64,000 nucleotides of DNA from Thiocystis violascens DSM 198. Lineage in GTDB: Bacteria; Pseudomonadota; Gammaproteobacteria; Chromatiales; Chromatiaceae. Shown in pieces: positions 12,180 to 22,130 of the stretch (the stretch's first letter is position 1; each line of letters begins with the position of its first letter). The notes under the pieces are model-generated. The model was not told the origin of the DNA. It saw only the letters and a program-made list of their open reading frames with translations, and searched no databases. A program made the position numbers and the translations under genes. The DNA is taken from the NCBI RefSeq assembly GCF_000227745.2, contig NC_018012.1, positions 682,001 to 746,000 on the forward strand, given 5' to 3'.

Positions 12180-13217
12180 CTAGGGCTGTTCCGTCTCCAC
12201 GGTCGGCGCGGACGGCGGCGGTGTATCCGCGGATGACGTGTCCGGCGACGCGGGTTTTAGCGTCAATTTGGCCGGATCCAGATCGAGCACGCCGTCCAGA
12301 TCGAAGGCGGAGAGCTTGAAGAAATAGGGCTTTTCCACGTCCTTCAGCACATAGTCCTCGCTGTTTTCGGCTTGCGAAATGCGGTAGCTCCGTGCGGTGC
12401 CATCGGTGAGCCCGAGGTCGAGCACCAGCTTTGGTGCTTGCTGCCGGTAGGCGGGGGCGTCCTCGGTGCCGAGCACGCCGCGATAGCCGAGATTGGCTAG
12501 CCGCGTGACCAGCGCATTGGCGGTGCTCTGGTCGACCGGTTGTTCGCTGTTCTCCAAGCGCCACACGTCCCCGTCCTTGACTAAGGCCCAATCCTGGCTG
12601 GCGATGCGCGCGATCCGCTCCCGATCCAAACGCAGAAGCCCGGTATCGAGCCAGTCGTCGCGACGCGCGGACAGGTCGGATAGCGCCAGACTCAGTTCGT
12701 AGACCCCTGGATCGTCCGCCGGTCGGGCGAAGAGCCGCCGGAAACCGGGCGAGTCGCCGAGCAGCAAGGTCGCGAGCGGCCCGTCTTTTCCCTCCAGCGT
12801 CAGGCGGCGCTCGAAGCCGTCGTCCGCTAGCTTGAAGCGCTTGCGCGCCTCCTCGCTGGTGGCGATGGGCAGCGGGCGCTTCAGGTCGGCGAGTTGCGCG
12901 AGCAAGGGATCGACCCTGGACGGCGCGACCGGAAAATCGGCCAGATCGGCGAGCACCCAGGTTTCCTCCGGCGCGCGGCGAAGCGTCACGCCGCCGTCCG
13001 CGCCTTCGATGCGGATAGCGGTCACGTCATCCGGGGCGAAGTCGAGCAGGGGCGTCTGGGCGGTCAGGGCAGCCATTCCCGGCGCTCTCAGGCTGAGCCC
13101 GAGCGCGAGAAACAGTTGCAGACCCAGCAGCAGGGCCAGCGCGATCACCAGCGGCGAACGCAGATCGGGCGCCCAGCCGGAATCCGGGCGGGGGGCGGTC
13201 GTGTTCGGCGAGGTCAT
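12180..13217 (-). CDS. DUF4340 membrane-anchored protein of a Gld-type ABC operon
   Basis: A 345-residue protein with one N-terminal membrane segment (SPLVIALALLLGLQLFLALG, ~20-42) and a DUF4340 periplasmic region built of repeated beta-rich units (TAIRIEGADGGVTLRR, TWVLADLADFPVAPSRVDPL, YFFKLSAFDLDGVL). It ends in a Pro/Thr/Ser-rich tail. The ATG at 13217 overlaps the TGA of the upstream permease/GldG gene and has a GGAGG site; the frame opens further upstream but that part lies inside the previous gene. DUF4340 proteins regularly follow GldG-type auxiliary proteins. Its biochemical role is unknown. Confidence 0.85.
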   Translation of the reverse strand: MTSPNTTAPRPDSGWAPDLRSPLVIALALLLGLQLFLALGLSLRAPGMAALTAQTPLLDFAPDDVTAIRIEGADGGVTLRRAPEETWVLADLADFPVAPSRVDPLLAQLADLKRPLPIATSEEARKRFKLADDGFERRLTLEGKDGPLATLLLGDSPGFRRLFARPADDPGVYELSLALSDLSARRDDWLDTGLLRLDRERIARIASQDWALVKDGDVWRLENSEQPVDQSTANALVTRLANLGYRGVLGTEDAPAYRQQAPKLVLDLGLTDGTARSYRISQAENSEDYVLKDVEKPYFFKLSAFDLDGVLDLDPAKLTLKPASPDTSSADTPPPSAPTVETEQP

Positions 13218-16132
13218 GACGAGGTTCCTCCGTTGCTCAGAATGGCCGCGTAGCCTTGTTCGCGGCGTGCGCGCAGTCGTCGATACAGCCAAAAGACCAG
13301 GGCCAGTCCGCCCAGGGCCAGCAGATAGTTGAGCGATTCCCAGAAGAGACGCCTCTGCTGTCCGATGGGTTCGAGCAGCCGGCTGAATTGGCCGCGTCCG
13401 CGCAGGGTCAGCAGTCCGCGATCCTCAAGCGACCAGTCCACCGCGTTCTGGATCAACTCGATGGGCTTGAGATAGCGGCTCTGGGTCGCCTCGCCCGCCA
13501 GACTGATCGCGGTATCGGTGAGAAAACTCGACGAGCCGATCAGGATCAGCCGCGCCGAGGGCGGTGACGATTCCACGACGCCGGAAAACACCGGCTGGGA
13601 TTTTTCCGTCTCTTCCGACTCATCGGGGATGGATGAATCCGCCGCTGCGCCGTCCTCCTCCCGGGCGAGAAGCGGCGAGGGCCGGCCCGCGAAGGGCGAC
13701 TGGAAACGCCCCTCGACCGCCACCGCCAGCAGCTTGCGCCCCTGATCGTCGCCGCGCGCGAAGCCGAGCGGGCCATGCTGCTCGAAGTCAGGCTGCATGT
13801 CGTCCGAATCGCTGGTCCAGGCCCCGGCGGAACTCTGGATCAACTCGATGACCTGGCGCTCGGCGTTGCGGTCGGCGTCGACGCGGATCGGAGAGGACCA
13901 GTTCAGGGTGATCTGGCCCAGATTGGACGTGATTCCAGACGTTTCGGCGAGTCCGTCCGCGCGCACGTCCGGGAAGTAAGGATAGTCGAGCGTCTGGATC
14001 TCCTGGACGACGAAGCCGCCAAGGTCGCGTTGGACCGGGATCGGGAAAGGGGTATTTTGAGGATCGAGAACCAGCGTCGGTTCCAGATGCAGCCCCTGAT
14101 GCGCGAGCCAGTCATCCAGCCCGGTGGCCGCGCGGCGCGCCGCGATCGAGCCGCCGGTCAGGTCGACGTGGAAACTGGAAGCCGCCAGGATCGCCGTGCC
14201 GCCCTGCATCAGAAACTGATCGATGGCGAACTGCTGTTTTTCGTCGAGATCCTCCGGCCCGATGACCAGCAGCAGATCCGTGTCCTCGGGAACCTGTCCG
14301 GAGGTCAGATCCGTTTCGCGCAGGCTGAAGTTTTCCCGCAGGCTCTCTTGCAGCAGGCCGTACTCATTCCCGGCGCTCATGCCCATCCCGAAGTCCTGGG
14401 GGGCGGGGGAGGGCGTGTAGAGGGCTAGCGTTCTCAGCATGCCGGGGGCAAAACGCTTGATCGCCGCCTCGATGGCGCGGCTCAGTCCGGCGCGGTCGAG
14501 CGATTCGGGGGGCGGAATCGGAATCGGCGTGGCCCGGTCGTCGGACTGGAGCACCATGTAGAAATAGAAGGGGGTCGGATCCAGCAGACTGGTCAATAGC
14601 GGTTCAAAACCGAACTGCTCCTGGATGCTTTTTGCCAGCGACCCGTCGCCGGCCGCCGGGTCCGCGATCTCGAAGCTGAAGCGTCCGGCGGATGTCGCGG
14701 CCAGTTCGCCCAGCAGCGCTTCCAGTTCCCGGCGCAGTGCCGGCAGCGGCTCGGGCAGCGCCGCCGCATCCGAGATGAAACCCTGGAAGTGCAGCGGGCT
14801 GGAGTGACTGGCGAAAAGATCGCCGCCACCCCGATAACCGTAGAGCACCTTCTTGATGGTACGGGTCAGGTCGTACTCGGGGTTGCGCAGACGCACGTCC
14901 AGATCGGATTCGCTCCGCACCTTGACCTCGATCAGATCCTGAAAACCCAGGGTCTCGAATTGATCGCCGTATTTCACCAGCAAATCGAAATAGGAGTTGA
15001 CCACCGACGCCTGATATTTGGTCTCGGTCTGGAAGGCGACCGGGCGGATGCCGTATTGCTCGCCGGCCTCCCGCTCCAACTCCGGGGACTGCTGCGGATC
15101 GACGAATTCCACCCGTACCCGGCCCTGGCCCGCGATCTCCAGCTCTTTCAGCAGGTCGCGCAACTGCGGCACCAGCGGGGCCAGCAAGGGATGCGTCTGG
15201 GCGCTGAAATAGCCGCGGATCAGCAGCGGCTCCTGGAGCTGGTCGAGATAGGTTCGGGTTGCTTCGGAGAGACTGTAGAGCCGCCCCTCGGTGAGATCGG
15301 CGCGGATCGCGGAGACCGGATGCAGCCAAAGATTGGCGGCGGCCAGATTGGCGACGGTGAGCGCCGTGATCAGAATCCAGCGGCGATGGTGACGCGGATT
15401 GGCGCCGTGTTCGGCCCAGCGCAGACGCTCCAGGCTGTAGACCGTCAGGGTCAGAAAGACGCCGACGAGACTGAGGTAATAGTAAAGATCCCGCAGGTCG
15501 AGAACGCCACGGGTGATCGACTCGAAGCGCGCGCCGCTGCCGATGAGCCGCAGCAACTCGCCGCCGCCATGACCGACCAGCGCGGTGAGTGCCGGCGAGC
15601 CGATCAGATAGAGGAACGCGGAGACGAGTGTGGCGCCGATGAGCGCCACGATGGGGTTGTCGGTGCGCGACGAGACGAAGAGACCGATCGACAGATAGGC
15701 CGCGGCGAGCAGCAGGGTCGCCAGATAGGCGCCGAGGACCGGCCCCCAGTCGAGTGGCCCGAGCAGCGCGACGGTGAGCGGCAGGGGCAGCGTGAGGGCC
15801 AGCGACACGCTCACCAGACCCAGCGCGGCGAGGAATTTGCCAAGCACCAGTCGGGGCGTGGTCACCGGCAGGGTCAGCAGCGTCTCCAGCGTCCCGGCCC
15901 GCCGCTCCTCGCTCCACAGACGCATGGTGAGCGCCGCGCAGAGGAAGATCAGCAGGATCGGCATCCACTCGAACAATGGACGCACATCGGCGATGTTGCG
16001 GGCGAAAAAGGCGTCGACCCAGAAGAAGACGAAGAGCGACACCGCCAGAAAGGTGCCGATGAAAAGATAGGCGACCGGGGAACCGAAAAAGGCCGCGAGT
16101 TCACGGCGGGCGACACGCAGAATTTCAGACAT
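13214..16132 (-). CDS. Fused ABC-2 permease and GldG-type auxiliary protein
   Basis: A 972-residue protein. Residues 1-240 are an ABC-2 permease with six membrane segments (FFGSPVAYLFIGTFLAVSLF; LWSEERRAGTLETLLTLPVT), matching GldF. Residues ~260-600 begin with another membrane segment and carry the GldG (ABC_transp_aux) domain (ADLTEGRLYSLSEATRTYLD). The C-terminal half continues the Gldg-like periplasmic region (TDLLLVIGPEDLDEKQQFAI) and ends with a membrane helix (LLALGGLALVFWLYRRL). The start is the ATG at 16132, which overlaps the stop of the ATPase gene by eight bases. In Bacteroidetes GldF and GldG are separate subunits; here they are one chain. The substrate is unknown. Confidence 0.88.
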   Translation of the reverse strand: MSEILRVARRELAAFFGSPVAYLFIGTFLAVSLFVFFWVDAFFARNIADVRPLFEWMPILLIFLCAALTMRLWSEERRAGTLETLLTLPVTTPRLVLGKFLAALGLVSVSLALTLPLPLTVALLGPLDWGPVLGAYLATLLLAAAYLSIGLFVSSRTDNPIVALIGATLVSAFLYLIGSPALTALVGHGGGELLRLIGSGARFESITRGVLDLRDLYYYLSLVGVFLTLTVYSLERLRWAEHGANPRHHRRWILITALTVANLAAANLWLHPVSAIRADLTEGRLYSLSEATRTYLDQLQEPLLIRGYFSAQTHPLLAPLVPQLRDLLKELEIAGQGRVRVEFVDPQQSPELEREAGEQYGIRPVAFQTETKYQASVVNSYFDLLVKYGDQFETLGFQDLIEVKVRSESDLDVRLRNPEYDLTRTIKKVLYGYRGGGDLFASHSSPLHFQGFISDAAALPEPLPALRRELEALLGELAATSAGRFSFEIADPAAGDGSLAKSIQEQFGFEPLLTSLLDPTPFYFYMVLQSDDRATPIPIPPPESLDRAGLSRAIEAAIKRFAPGMLRTLALYTPSPAPQDFGMGMSAGNEYGLLQESLRENFSLRETDLTSGQVPEDTDLLLVIGPEDLDEKQQFAIDQFLMQGGTAILAASSFHVDLTGGSIAARRAATGLDDWLAHQGLHLEPTLVLDPQNTPFPIPVQRDLGGFVVQEIQTLDYPYFPDVRADGLAETSGITSNLGQITLNWSSPIRVDADRNAERQVIELIQSSAGAWTSDSDDMQPDFEQHGPLGFARGDDQGRKLLAVAVEGRFQSPFAGRPSPLLAREEDGAAADSSIPDESEETEKSQPVFSGVVESSPPSARLILIGSSSFLTDTAISLAGEATQSRYLKPIELIQNAVDWSLEDRGLLTLRGRGQFSRLLEPIGQQRRLFWESLNYLLALGGLALVFWLYRRLRARREQGYAAILSNGGTSS

Positions 16133-17078
16133 GGGTGGCCTCCGCCGGTTCCAGGTTGCGCGTTTCCAGGGTGACGGCGCCGAACAGTGCCTCCAGATCC
16201 TGGCGCTCGGTCTCCAGCCCAAACAACGGCCAGCGTTGCCGACTGACCGCCTCGACAACCGCCGGGGCGGTGGCGCGCGGATCGGTCGTCTCCAGCGCAT
16301 AGCGGCGCAGATCGCCATCCTGATCCAGCATGGCCGCTCCAGCGATTCCGGCCACTCCGGACAGCAGGGGTTCCGCCTCCGCTGGCGCGCGGTCGAGCGT
16401 GACGAGCAACCGCGGCTGGCGTCCGATGGCGTTCAGGCGGCTATCAAGCGCCAGCCGTCCGCCGCGCATGATGAGCACCCGCCCGCAGACCGCCTCGACC
16501 TCCTGTAGCACATGAGTCGAGATGATCAGGGTCGCGTCGGCGGACAGTTCGCGCACGAGACCGCGCATGTGCTGGATCTGGGATGGATCGAGCCCGTTGG
16601 TCGGCTCGTCCAGGATGAGGATGACCGGCTCGTGCAGGATCGCCTGGGCCACGCCGACCCGCTGGCGGTAGCCGCGCGACAGGGTGCCGATGATGGCGGT
16701 CGCCTTGGCGCCGAGTTCGGTGCGCTCCACGGCGCGGCGGATCGCGGTCGCGCGGCGGGGCGGGGCGAGTCCGTGCAGCGATGCCTGATAATCCAGGTAA
16801 TCCAGCACCGTCATTTCGGGGTAGAGCGGACAGTTTTCGGGCAGATAACCAATGCGCCGCTGGATGGCGCGACGCTGTTTGGCGATATCCAGTCCGTCGA
16901 CGCGGATCGTCCCGGCGCTCGGTTCGAGATAGCCGGTGAGCATCTTCATGATGGTGGTCTTGCCGGCTCCGTTATGGCCGAGCAGACCGACGATCTCGCC
17001 GTGACCGATGTCGAACGAGACGTCCTGGACCGCCTTGAGTTCGCCGTACTGGCGACAAAGCTCGCGAACCTCGATCAT
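16125..17078 (-). CDS. ABC transporter ATP-binding protein, GldA type
   Basis: A 317-residue ATPase with Walker A GHNGAGKT, signature LSRGYRQRVG, Walker B ILILDEPTNGLD and H-loop ISTHV. The remaining ~90 residues are a C-terminal domain typical of ABC-2 exporter ATPases. Start chosen at ATG 17078, 9 bases after GGAG; a longer frame exists without a better site. It is the first gene of a three-gene operon: the permease-GldG fusion overlaps its stop and the DUF4340 gene follows. It would energise that complex at the inner membrane. Confidence 0.92.
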   Translation of the reverse strand: MIEVRELCRQYGELKAVQDVSFDIGHGEIVGLLGHNGAGKTTIMKMLTGYLEPSAGTIRVDGLDIAKQRRAIQRRIGYLPENCPLYPEMTVLDYLDYQASLHGLAPPRRATAIRRAVERTELGAKATAIIGTLSRGYRQRVGVAQAILHEPVILILDEPTNGLDPSQIQHMRGLVRELSADATLIISTHVLQEVEAVCGRVLIMRGGRLALDSRLNAIGRQPRLLVTLDRAPAEAEPLLSGVAGIAGAAMLDQDGDLRRYALETTDPRATAPAVVEAVSRQRWPLFGLETERQDLEALFGAVTLETRNLEPAEATHV

Positions 17079-17353
17079 TGGGGGCAACTCCTTCGTTCGC
17101 TGGGAAGTCTGAGGCAAGTCGGATAGACCGCTTGGGCGCGGATTTGATCCAAGATCGGGAGATCGCGCAAGAGGCGATTTTTAATCCGTCGCGACGACCG
17201 CGCGCGACGGCCATTGAAAACGCCCGTGGGCGCTGGCCGCTGTTCCTCCAAAGTTCCATGAGGGGTTATACTCGATCCTGATTTGGGTTCTTCGATCCAT
17301 CGGCTTCATCGCGCGATCCCTGTGAGGACGTGCTCGGCATCGGAGTAAGAGCT

Positions 17354-18022
17354 ATGCGGGAAGGGGCCAAAAGACGTCTGGCAGGCGCGGTTGCGATCGT
17401 CGCGCTGGCGGTGATCTTCGTACCCATGTTTTTTGAAAAGGAATCGCTGGCGCCGCCATCGCGCGATCTTGCGCGACCGAATGAACCGGACTTCGACGAT
17501 CCTGCCCTGACCGAACTCGCGCCAGATCCGCCGACTGGTCAGGTGACTGAAGAGAGGTATGCCGATTTGCCGATCGAAAGCGATCCGCTGACGCTGCCCG
17601 TGCCCGCTGGCGCCGATGAGGCCAATCCCGGCGGCGAAGCGGACCAGGATCGCCAGCCGGAAAAGCCTGTTCGTCGCGATTCGCCGGCCACGCAGCCTGA
17701 TCGGCTCGGCCGGTTGTCAACCGAATCGCCGCCAGTCGTGAAGGAGGTCGAGGCGGTCGCGCCGCCCAAGGCGAGGGACGATGGGATGCCCTCCTGGGTC
17801 ATTCAGGTTGCCAGTCTGGGAACGGCGCAGAGCGCGGCCGAGCTCGAAACGAAATTGCGGAGCGCCGGGTTTTCGGCCTTTGTGGAAAAGGCCGAAGTCC
17901 GGGGTAAGCAGTACTATCGCGTGCGGGTTGGGCCGGAAGTGGATCGCGCGAGTGCCGAGCGTGCCGCCACCAGGCTGCGTCAGCAGCAAAAGCTGGATAC
18001 CTTGATCCAACGCTATCCGTAA
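17354..18022 (+). CDS. dedD: SPOR-domain cell-division protein DedD
   Basis: A 222-residue bitopic protein: short cytoplasmic N-terminus, membrane segment (RLAGAVAIVALAVIFVPMFF), a long Pro/Glu/Asp-rich periplasmic linker, and a C-terminal SPOR domain (WVIQVASLGTAQSAAELETK, then YYRVRVGP) that binds denuded septal peptidoglycan. The order dedD-cvpA-purF is the conserved gammaproteobacterial arrangement, which supports the name. The ATG at 17354 has a GGAG site 8 bases upstream; an in-frame GTG at 17330 is less likely. folC and accD, often upstream, are replaced here by the divergent ABC operon. Confidence 0.88.
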   Translation: MREGAKRRLAGAVAIVALAVIFVPMFFEKESLAPPSRDLARPNEPDFDDPALTELAPDPPTGQVTEERYADLPIESDPLTLPVPAGADEANPGGEADQDRQPEKPVRRDSPATQPDRLGRLSTESPPVVKEVEAVAPPKARDDGMPSWVIQVASLGTAQSAAELETKLRSAGFSAFVEKAEVRGKQYYRVRVGPEVDRASAERAATRLRQQQKLDTLIQRYP

Positions 18023-18112
18023 TTCTAAATGTTTGCAGGCTTTTCCGCGTTGTATCATGGGATGCTGCGGTTTCCAGGGTCATCGGTTGACGTCAACGAT
18101 CGGGAGTGGAAG

Positions 18113-18604
18113 GTGAACTGGGTCGATTTCGCGATCATCGCCATCGTCGTTCTGTCCGCATTGGTCGGGCTGGCGCGCGGCATCGTCCGGGAGTTGCTCT
18201 CGCTGGGCGTCTGGGTCGCGGCCCTGGCGGTTGCCTGGGTCTTTCACCGGGAGGTTGCCGATCTTCTCGTCGCGCAGTTTTCGCAGCCATCGGTGCGGCT
18301 TGCGGTTGCCTTTATCGCGCTGGTACTCGTCACCCTGATCCTGGGCGCGATCCTCGGCGCCGTGCTGACCGCGTTCGTGGACAAGGCTGGTCTGACGGGT
18401 GCCGATCGTGTTCTAGGGCTCGTCTTCGGGGCCGGTCGAGGGGTTGTGATGGTGGCGATGGCGGTGTTTCTCGCCGGCCTGACACCGTTACCGAGCGATC
18501 CCTGGTGGCAGGAGTCTCGTTACATCGGTCAATTCCAGGAATTCGCCGACTGGATGCTTGGAATGGTGCCCGACGAGATTCAAGCCCGGATCAAGCAGCT
18601 TTAG
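18113..18604 (+). CDS. cvpA: CvpA family membrane protein
   Basis: A 163-residue protein with four membrane segments (DFAIIAIVVLSALVGLARGI; FIALVLVTLILGAILGAVL; GRGVVMVAMAVFLAGL). The family motif GLARGIVRELLSL is present. CvpA is needed for colicin V production and envelope homeostasis in E. coli and lies upstream of purF, as here. The GTG start at 18113 follows a GGGAG site; frame upstream of it has no ribosome site. Confidence 0.9.
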   Translation: MNWVDFAIIAIVVLSALVGLARGIVRELLSLGVWVAALAVAWVFHREVADLLVAQFSQPSVRLAVAFIALVLVTLILGAILGAVLTAFVDKAGLTGADRVLGLVFGAGRGVVMVAMAVFLAGLTPLPSDPWWQESRYIGQFQEFADWMLGMVPDEIQARIKQL

Positions 18605-18730
18605 GGTTTTTCATGCTTTAATGATGTGACGGTCTTGCAGGGCTTCCCGCGCGTCATCCAGGAGTCTCCGTGGTTGATTGCAGCCATTGTTCTGGGTTAG
18701 CGTCGCCTGCTTTCAATCATCTTCCTCCAT

Positions 18731-18802
18731 CCCTTCGGCTCCGCTCAGGGCAAGCCCTTCGGCTTTGCTCGCAGCAAGCCTTTCGGCTTCGCTGGGCCGG
18801 CG
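18731..18802. repeat. 24-bp imperfect tandem repeat before purF
   Basis: Three consecutive imperfect units of 24 bases, each beginning CCCTTCGGCT or a one-base variant (18731, 18755, 18779), the third diverging at its end. It lies in the 261-base cvpA-purF spacer, which otherwise shows no gene. It resembles fragments of dispersed REP-like sequence. Confidence 0.7.
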
Positions 18803-18865
18803 GCTCGCATCAGAGTCCGCGGCTCGATTCAGCGTAGCCTACCCGATGGCGAGGGCGAGTATCCT

Positions 18866-20380
18866 ATGTGCGGTATCGTTGGCATCGTCGGCAAAAGTCC
18901 GGTCAATCAGTCTCTCTACGACGCTCTTCTGGTCTTGCAGCATCGCGGTCAGGATGCCGCGGGCATCGTGACCTGTCAGGGCGATAAGCTCTATCTGCGC
19001 AAGGATAACGGTCTGGCCAGGGATGTGTTCCAGACCCGTCACATGATCCAGTTGCGCGGCAATACCGGCGTGGGGCATGTGCGCTATCCCACCGCTGGGG
19101 CGGCCAGTTCGGCGGAGGCGCAGCCTTTTTATGTCAACTCGCCCTATGGCATCGTGCTGGCCCATAACGGCAATCTGACCAACGCCGAGGATCTCAAGCG
19201 CGACCTCTTCGTCGATGACCTGCGTCACCTCAATACCGAGTCGGATTCCGAGATCCTGCTGAATATCTTCGCGCATGAGTTGCAGATTCAGGGCAAACTG
19301 AGGATCGACGAGCAGGATGTGTTCCGGGCCGTGGCGGGCGTGCATCGTCGCTGTCGGGGCGGCTACGCGGCGGTCGCCATGATCCCCGGTTTCGGGGTGT
19401 TCGGGTTCCGCGATCCCAACGGGATCCGGCCGCTTGTTTATGGCCGCCGCGAGACTCCCGCAGGCGCGGAGTACATGATCGCCTCCGAAAGCGTGGCGCT
19501 CGACACCCTCGGATTCAAACTCATTGCCGATGTCGCGCCAGGGGAGGCGGTGCTGATCACCGTCGATGGCGAACTCCATACCCGCCAATGCGCGCCGCAG
19601 CCGGTGCTGTCCCCCTGTATCTTCGAGTTCGTCTATTTCGCCCGCCCGGACTCAATCATCGATAACATCTCGGTGCACAAGGCCCGCTCGCGCATGGGCA
19701 AAAAGCTGGCGGCCAAGATCAAGCGCGACTGGTCCAGTCATGACATCGACGTGGTGATCCCGGTCCCCGACACCAGCCGCACCGCGGCCCTGCAACTGGC
19801 GAATCAACTCGGGATCAACTATGCCGAGGGCTTCATCAAGAACCGCTATATCGGGCGTACCTTCATCATGCCCGGTCAGACGGTGCGCAAGAAATCGGTC
19901 CGTCAGAAGCTCAATGCCATCGATCTGGAGTTCCGCAAAAAGAACGTGCTGCTGGTCGACGACTCCATCGTGCGCGGCACCACCTCGCAACAGATCATCC
20001 AGATGGCCCGCGACGCGGGCGCGCATCGAGTCTATTTCGCCTCGGCCGCGCCGCCGGTGCGCTATCCGAATGTCTACGGGATCGACATGCCCGCGGCCAG
20101 CGAACTCATCGCCCATGGCCGCACCGAGGAGGAGGTGGCGCGCGAATTGGGGACCGACGGACTGATTTTTCAGGATCTTGGCGATCTGATCGAGGCGGTC
20201 CAGAAAAAGGGCAAGAGCCATGTCGACCGTTTCGATACCTCGGTGTTCGATGGCGTCTATGTGACGGGTGACGTGACGCCGGACTATCTGGCCTCGCTGG
20301 AGGCCCGGCGCAACGACGGCGCCAAGGACAGTCGTTTATCGTGCAGCGAGAGTGCCATTGATCTCAGCAATACCGATTAA
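18866..20380 (+). CDS. purF: Amidophosphoribosyltransferase
   Basis: A 504-residue enzyme for the first committed step of purine synthesis (PRPP + glutamine to phosphoribosylamine). The N-terminal Ntn glutaminase begins MCGIVGIVG with the catalytic Cys at position 2, followed by [10 protein letters not shown] and the GNLTNAE region. The C-terminal half has the PRPP-binding loop [13 protein letters not shown]. Length matches the proteobacterial enzyme. It follows cvpA and precedes metZ, the usual order in several gammaproteobacteria. Its TAA stop lies in the first bases of repeat R1. Confidence 0.98.
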   Translation: MCGIVGIVGKSPVNQSLYDALLVLQHRGQDAAGIVTCQGDKLYLRKDNGLARDVFQTRHMIQLRGNTGVGHVRYPTAGAASSAEAQPFYVNSPYGIVLAHNGNLTNAEDLKRDLFVDDLRHLNTESDSEILLNIFAHELQIQGKLRIDEQDVFRAVAGVHRRCRGGYAAVAMIPGFGVFGFRDPNGIRPLVYGRRETPAGAEYMIASESVALDTLGFKLIADVAPGEAVLITVDGELHTRQCAPQPVLSPCIFEFVYFARPDSIIDNISVHKARSRMGKKLAAKIKRDWSSHDIDVVIPVPDTSRTAALQLANQLGINYAEGFIKNRYIGRTFIMPGQTVRKKSVRQKLNAIDLEFRKKNVLLVDDSIVRGTTSQQIIQMARDAGAHRVYFASAAPPVRYPNVYGIDMPAASELIAHGRTEEEVARELGTDGLIFQDLGDLIEAVQKKGKSHVDRFDTSVFDGVYVTGDVTPDYLASLEARRNDGAKDSRLSCSESAIDLSNTD

Positions 20381-20465
20381 ACCGTGCCAGCTCCGGCAGT
20401 CCCTGATTCTGCCGAGGCTGAATCGAATCCAGAAACATCACAGACCGCGCTGGGCGCGGTTTAAA
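20377..20465 (-). repeat. Dispersed repeat R1, copy 1
   Basis: An ~87-bp sequence that, read on the minus strand, closely matches the copy at 29697-29783: it starts TTAAACCGCGCCCAGCGCGGT (a GC-rich hairpin), has a central TTTCTGGATTCGAT block and ends in GGAGCTGGC..GGTTTAA. It begins inside the purF stop codon and occupies most of the purF-metZ spacer. Confidence 0.8.
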
Positions 20466-20483
20466 CGGGAATCTTGATCAGCC

Positions 20484-21686
20484 ATGCCCGAGGATGAGCG
20501 TCAAATGATGGAGGCAGGCTTCGCCACCCGCGCCATCCGCACGGGACACTGGCGCACGCCAGAGGGCGAGCATGGCGAACCGATCTTCACCACCTCCAGC
20601 TATGTCTTTTCCAGCGCGGCCGAGGCGGCGGCGCGTTTCGCCGGAGATCAAGCCGGCAATATCTACTCGCGCTTCACCAATCCCACGGTGCGCGCCTTCG
20701 AGGAACGCCTCGCGTCTCTTGAAGGCGGCGAGCGTTGCGTGGCGACTGCCTCGGGCATGGCGGCCATCCTGGCGGTCTGCATGGGGCTGCTGAAGGCCGG
20801 CGATCGGATTCTCTCTTCGCGCAGTCTGTTTGGCAGCACGACGATGCTGTTCAATAAATATCTCGCGCGATTCGGTATCGAGACCACCTATGTGCCACTG
20901 AGCGATCCCGATGCCTGGGAGGCCGCGATCGATTCGCGCACCCGTCTGCTGTTCTGCGAAACCCCCTCGAATCCGCTCACCGAAATGGCGGATCTGCGCC
21001 AGTTGGCCGCGATTGCCCACCGCCATGACTGCCTGCTGGCGGTCGACAATTGCTTTTGTACCCCGGCCTTGCAACGTCCGCTCGAACTGGGCGCCGATCT
21101 GGTCATCCATTCGGCGACCAAATATCTGGACGGTCAGGGGCGCTGTGTCGGCGGCGCCGTGGTCGGCGATCATAAACTTGTGGGCGAGGAGGTCTTCGGC
21201 GTTCTGCGCACCGCCGGCCCCACCCTGAGTCCCTTCAATGCCTGGGTGTTTCTCAAGGGGCTCGAAACGCTCGAATTGCGCATGCTCGCGCACGCGCGCG
21301 GCGCGGCCCAACTGGCCGACTGGCTACTCGCGCAGCCTGCCGTGGAGCACGTTTATTATCCAGGTTTGAGCGGGCACCCCCAGCATCGTCTGATCGGCAC
21401 CCAGCAGCGCACCGGTGGTGGCATCGTCGCCTTCGACATGCGCGGCGGTCAGACCGGCGCCTGGCGGCTGATCGACGCCACCCGGCTGCTGTCCATCACC
21501 GCTAACCTGGGCGACACCAAGTCCACCATCACCCATCCAGCCACCACCACGCATGGACGTCTCAGCCCCGAGGAGCGGAGCGCGGCCGGGATCGGTGACG
21601 GTCTGGTGCGGGTCGCCGTGGGGCTGGAGGACATCGCGGATATCCAGGCGGATCTGCTGCCGGGACTGGCGGATTTGCAACCTTGA
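20484..21686 (+). CDS. metZ: O-succinylhomoserine sulfhydrylase
   Basis: A 400-residue PLP enzyme of the Cys/Met metabolism family that makes homocysteine from O-succinylhomoserine and sulfide. Key features: YSRFTNPTV, SGMAAI, the PLP lysine in HSATKYLDGQGR, and TANLGDTKSTITHPATTTH near the end. The position directly after purF is the known metZ neighbourhood in pseudomonads and relatives, which favours MetZ over cystathionine gamma-synthase. It would link methionine synthesis to sulfide, fitting a sulfur bacterium. Confidence 0.9.
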   Translation: MPEDERQMMEAGFATRAIRTGHWRTPEGEHGEPIFTTSSYVFSSAAEAAARFAGDQAGNIYSRFTNPTVRAFEERLASLEGGERCVATASGMAAILAVCMGLLKAGDRILSSRSLFGSTTMLFNKYLARFGIETTYVPLSDPDAWEAAIDSRTRLLFCETPSNPLTEMADLRQLAAIAHRHDCLLAVDNCFCTPALQRPLELGADLVIHSATKYLDGQGRCVGGAVVGDHKLVGEEVFGVLRTAGPTLSPFNAWVFLKGLETLELRMLAHARGAAQLADWLLAQPAVEHVYYPGLSGHPQHRLIGTQQRTGGGIVAFDMRGGQTGAWRLIDATRLLSITANLGDTKSTITHPATTTHGRLSPEERSAAGIGDGLVRVAVGLEDIADIQADLLPGLADLQP

Positions 21687-21716
21687 AACGGCACTCAGCT
21701 CCAGCAAGGTGATGCC

Positions 21717-22130
21717 ATGAGAATAAAGCAAGCGTTCTCCGGTTGGTGGGCTACCGGCCATCCATGGCCATTCAAGAGTCATTGGTACTATTGGTATACA
21801 GGCCGTAAGTCAATCGCCATCCTGAGCATGATCGTCAGTATTCTAGTGACGACGCTGTGCTTGACGCTGGCCCTCGGCTGTTCGATCTGGGGGATTGTCG
21901 TCGCCATTCTGCTGGACTCGGCCGGGTTCTGGTTGACTGCCGTTTATGTCTTTGTGTTGCGATCATCGATCCCGGAGCTAGCGCAAGGTCAGATGGACGC
22001 CTTGATCGCCACGCACCTGGTGTTGCCGATGCTATTCGGTTTATTCGTCACCAGGGCATCCACGTTTCTGGTCGCCAAAGCCTTGGCGATCAAGGCAAAG
22101 GGGCCGGGGCCGGCCTTGCAGCATGTCTAG
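21717..22130 (+). CDS. Small membrane protein of unknown function
   Basis: A 137-residue protein with three probable membrane segments (SIAILSMIVSILVTTLCLTL; SIWGIVVAILLDSAGFWLTA; HLVLPMLFGLFVTRASTFL). The N-terminus is aromatic-rich (WWATGHPWPFKSHWYYWY). An AAGGTGA ribosome site precedes the ATG. Base composition is somewhat less GC-rich than its neighbours. The stop overlaps the start of the RpfE-like gene by eight bases, so the two may be co-translated. No family recognised. Confidence 0.6.
   Translation: MRIKQAFSGWWATGHPWPFKSHWYYWYTGRKSIAILSMIVSILVTTLCLTLALGCSIWGIVVAILLDSAGFWLTAVYVFVLRSSIPELAQGQMDALIATHLVLPMLFGLFVTRASTFLVAKALAIKAKGPGPALQHV

Noticed and set aside
17330..17353. Eight-codon N-terminal extension of DedD
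   Set aside because: The ATG at 17354 has a well-spaced GGAG site and gives the usual short cytoplasmic N-terminus.
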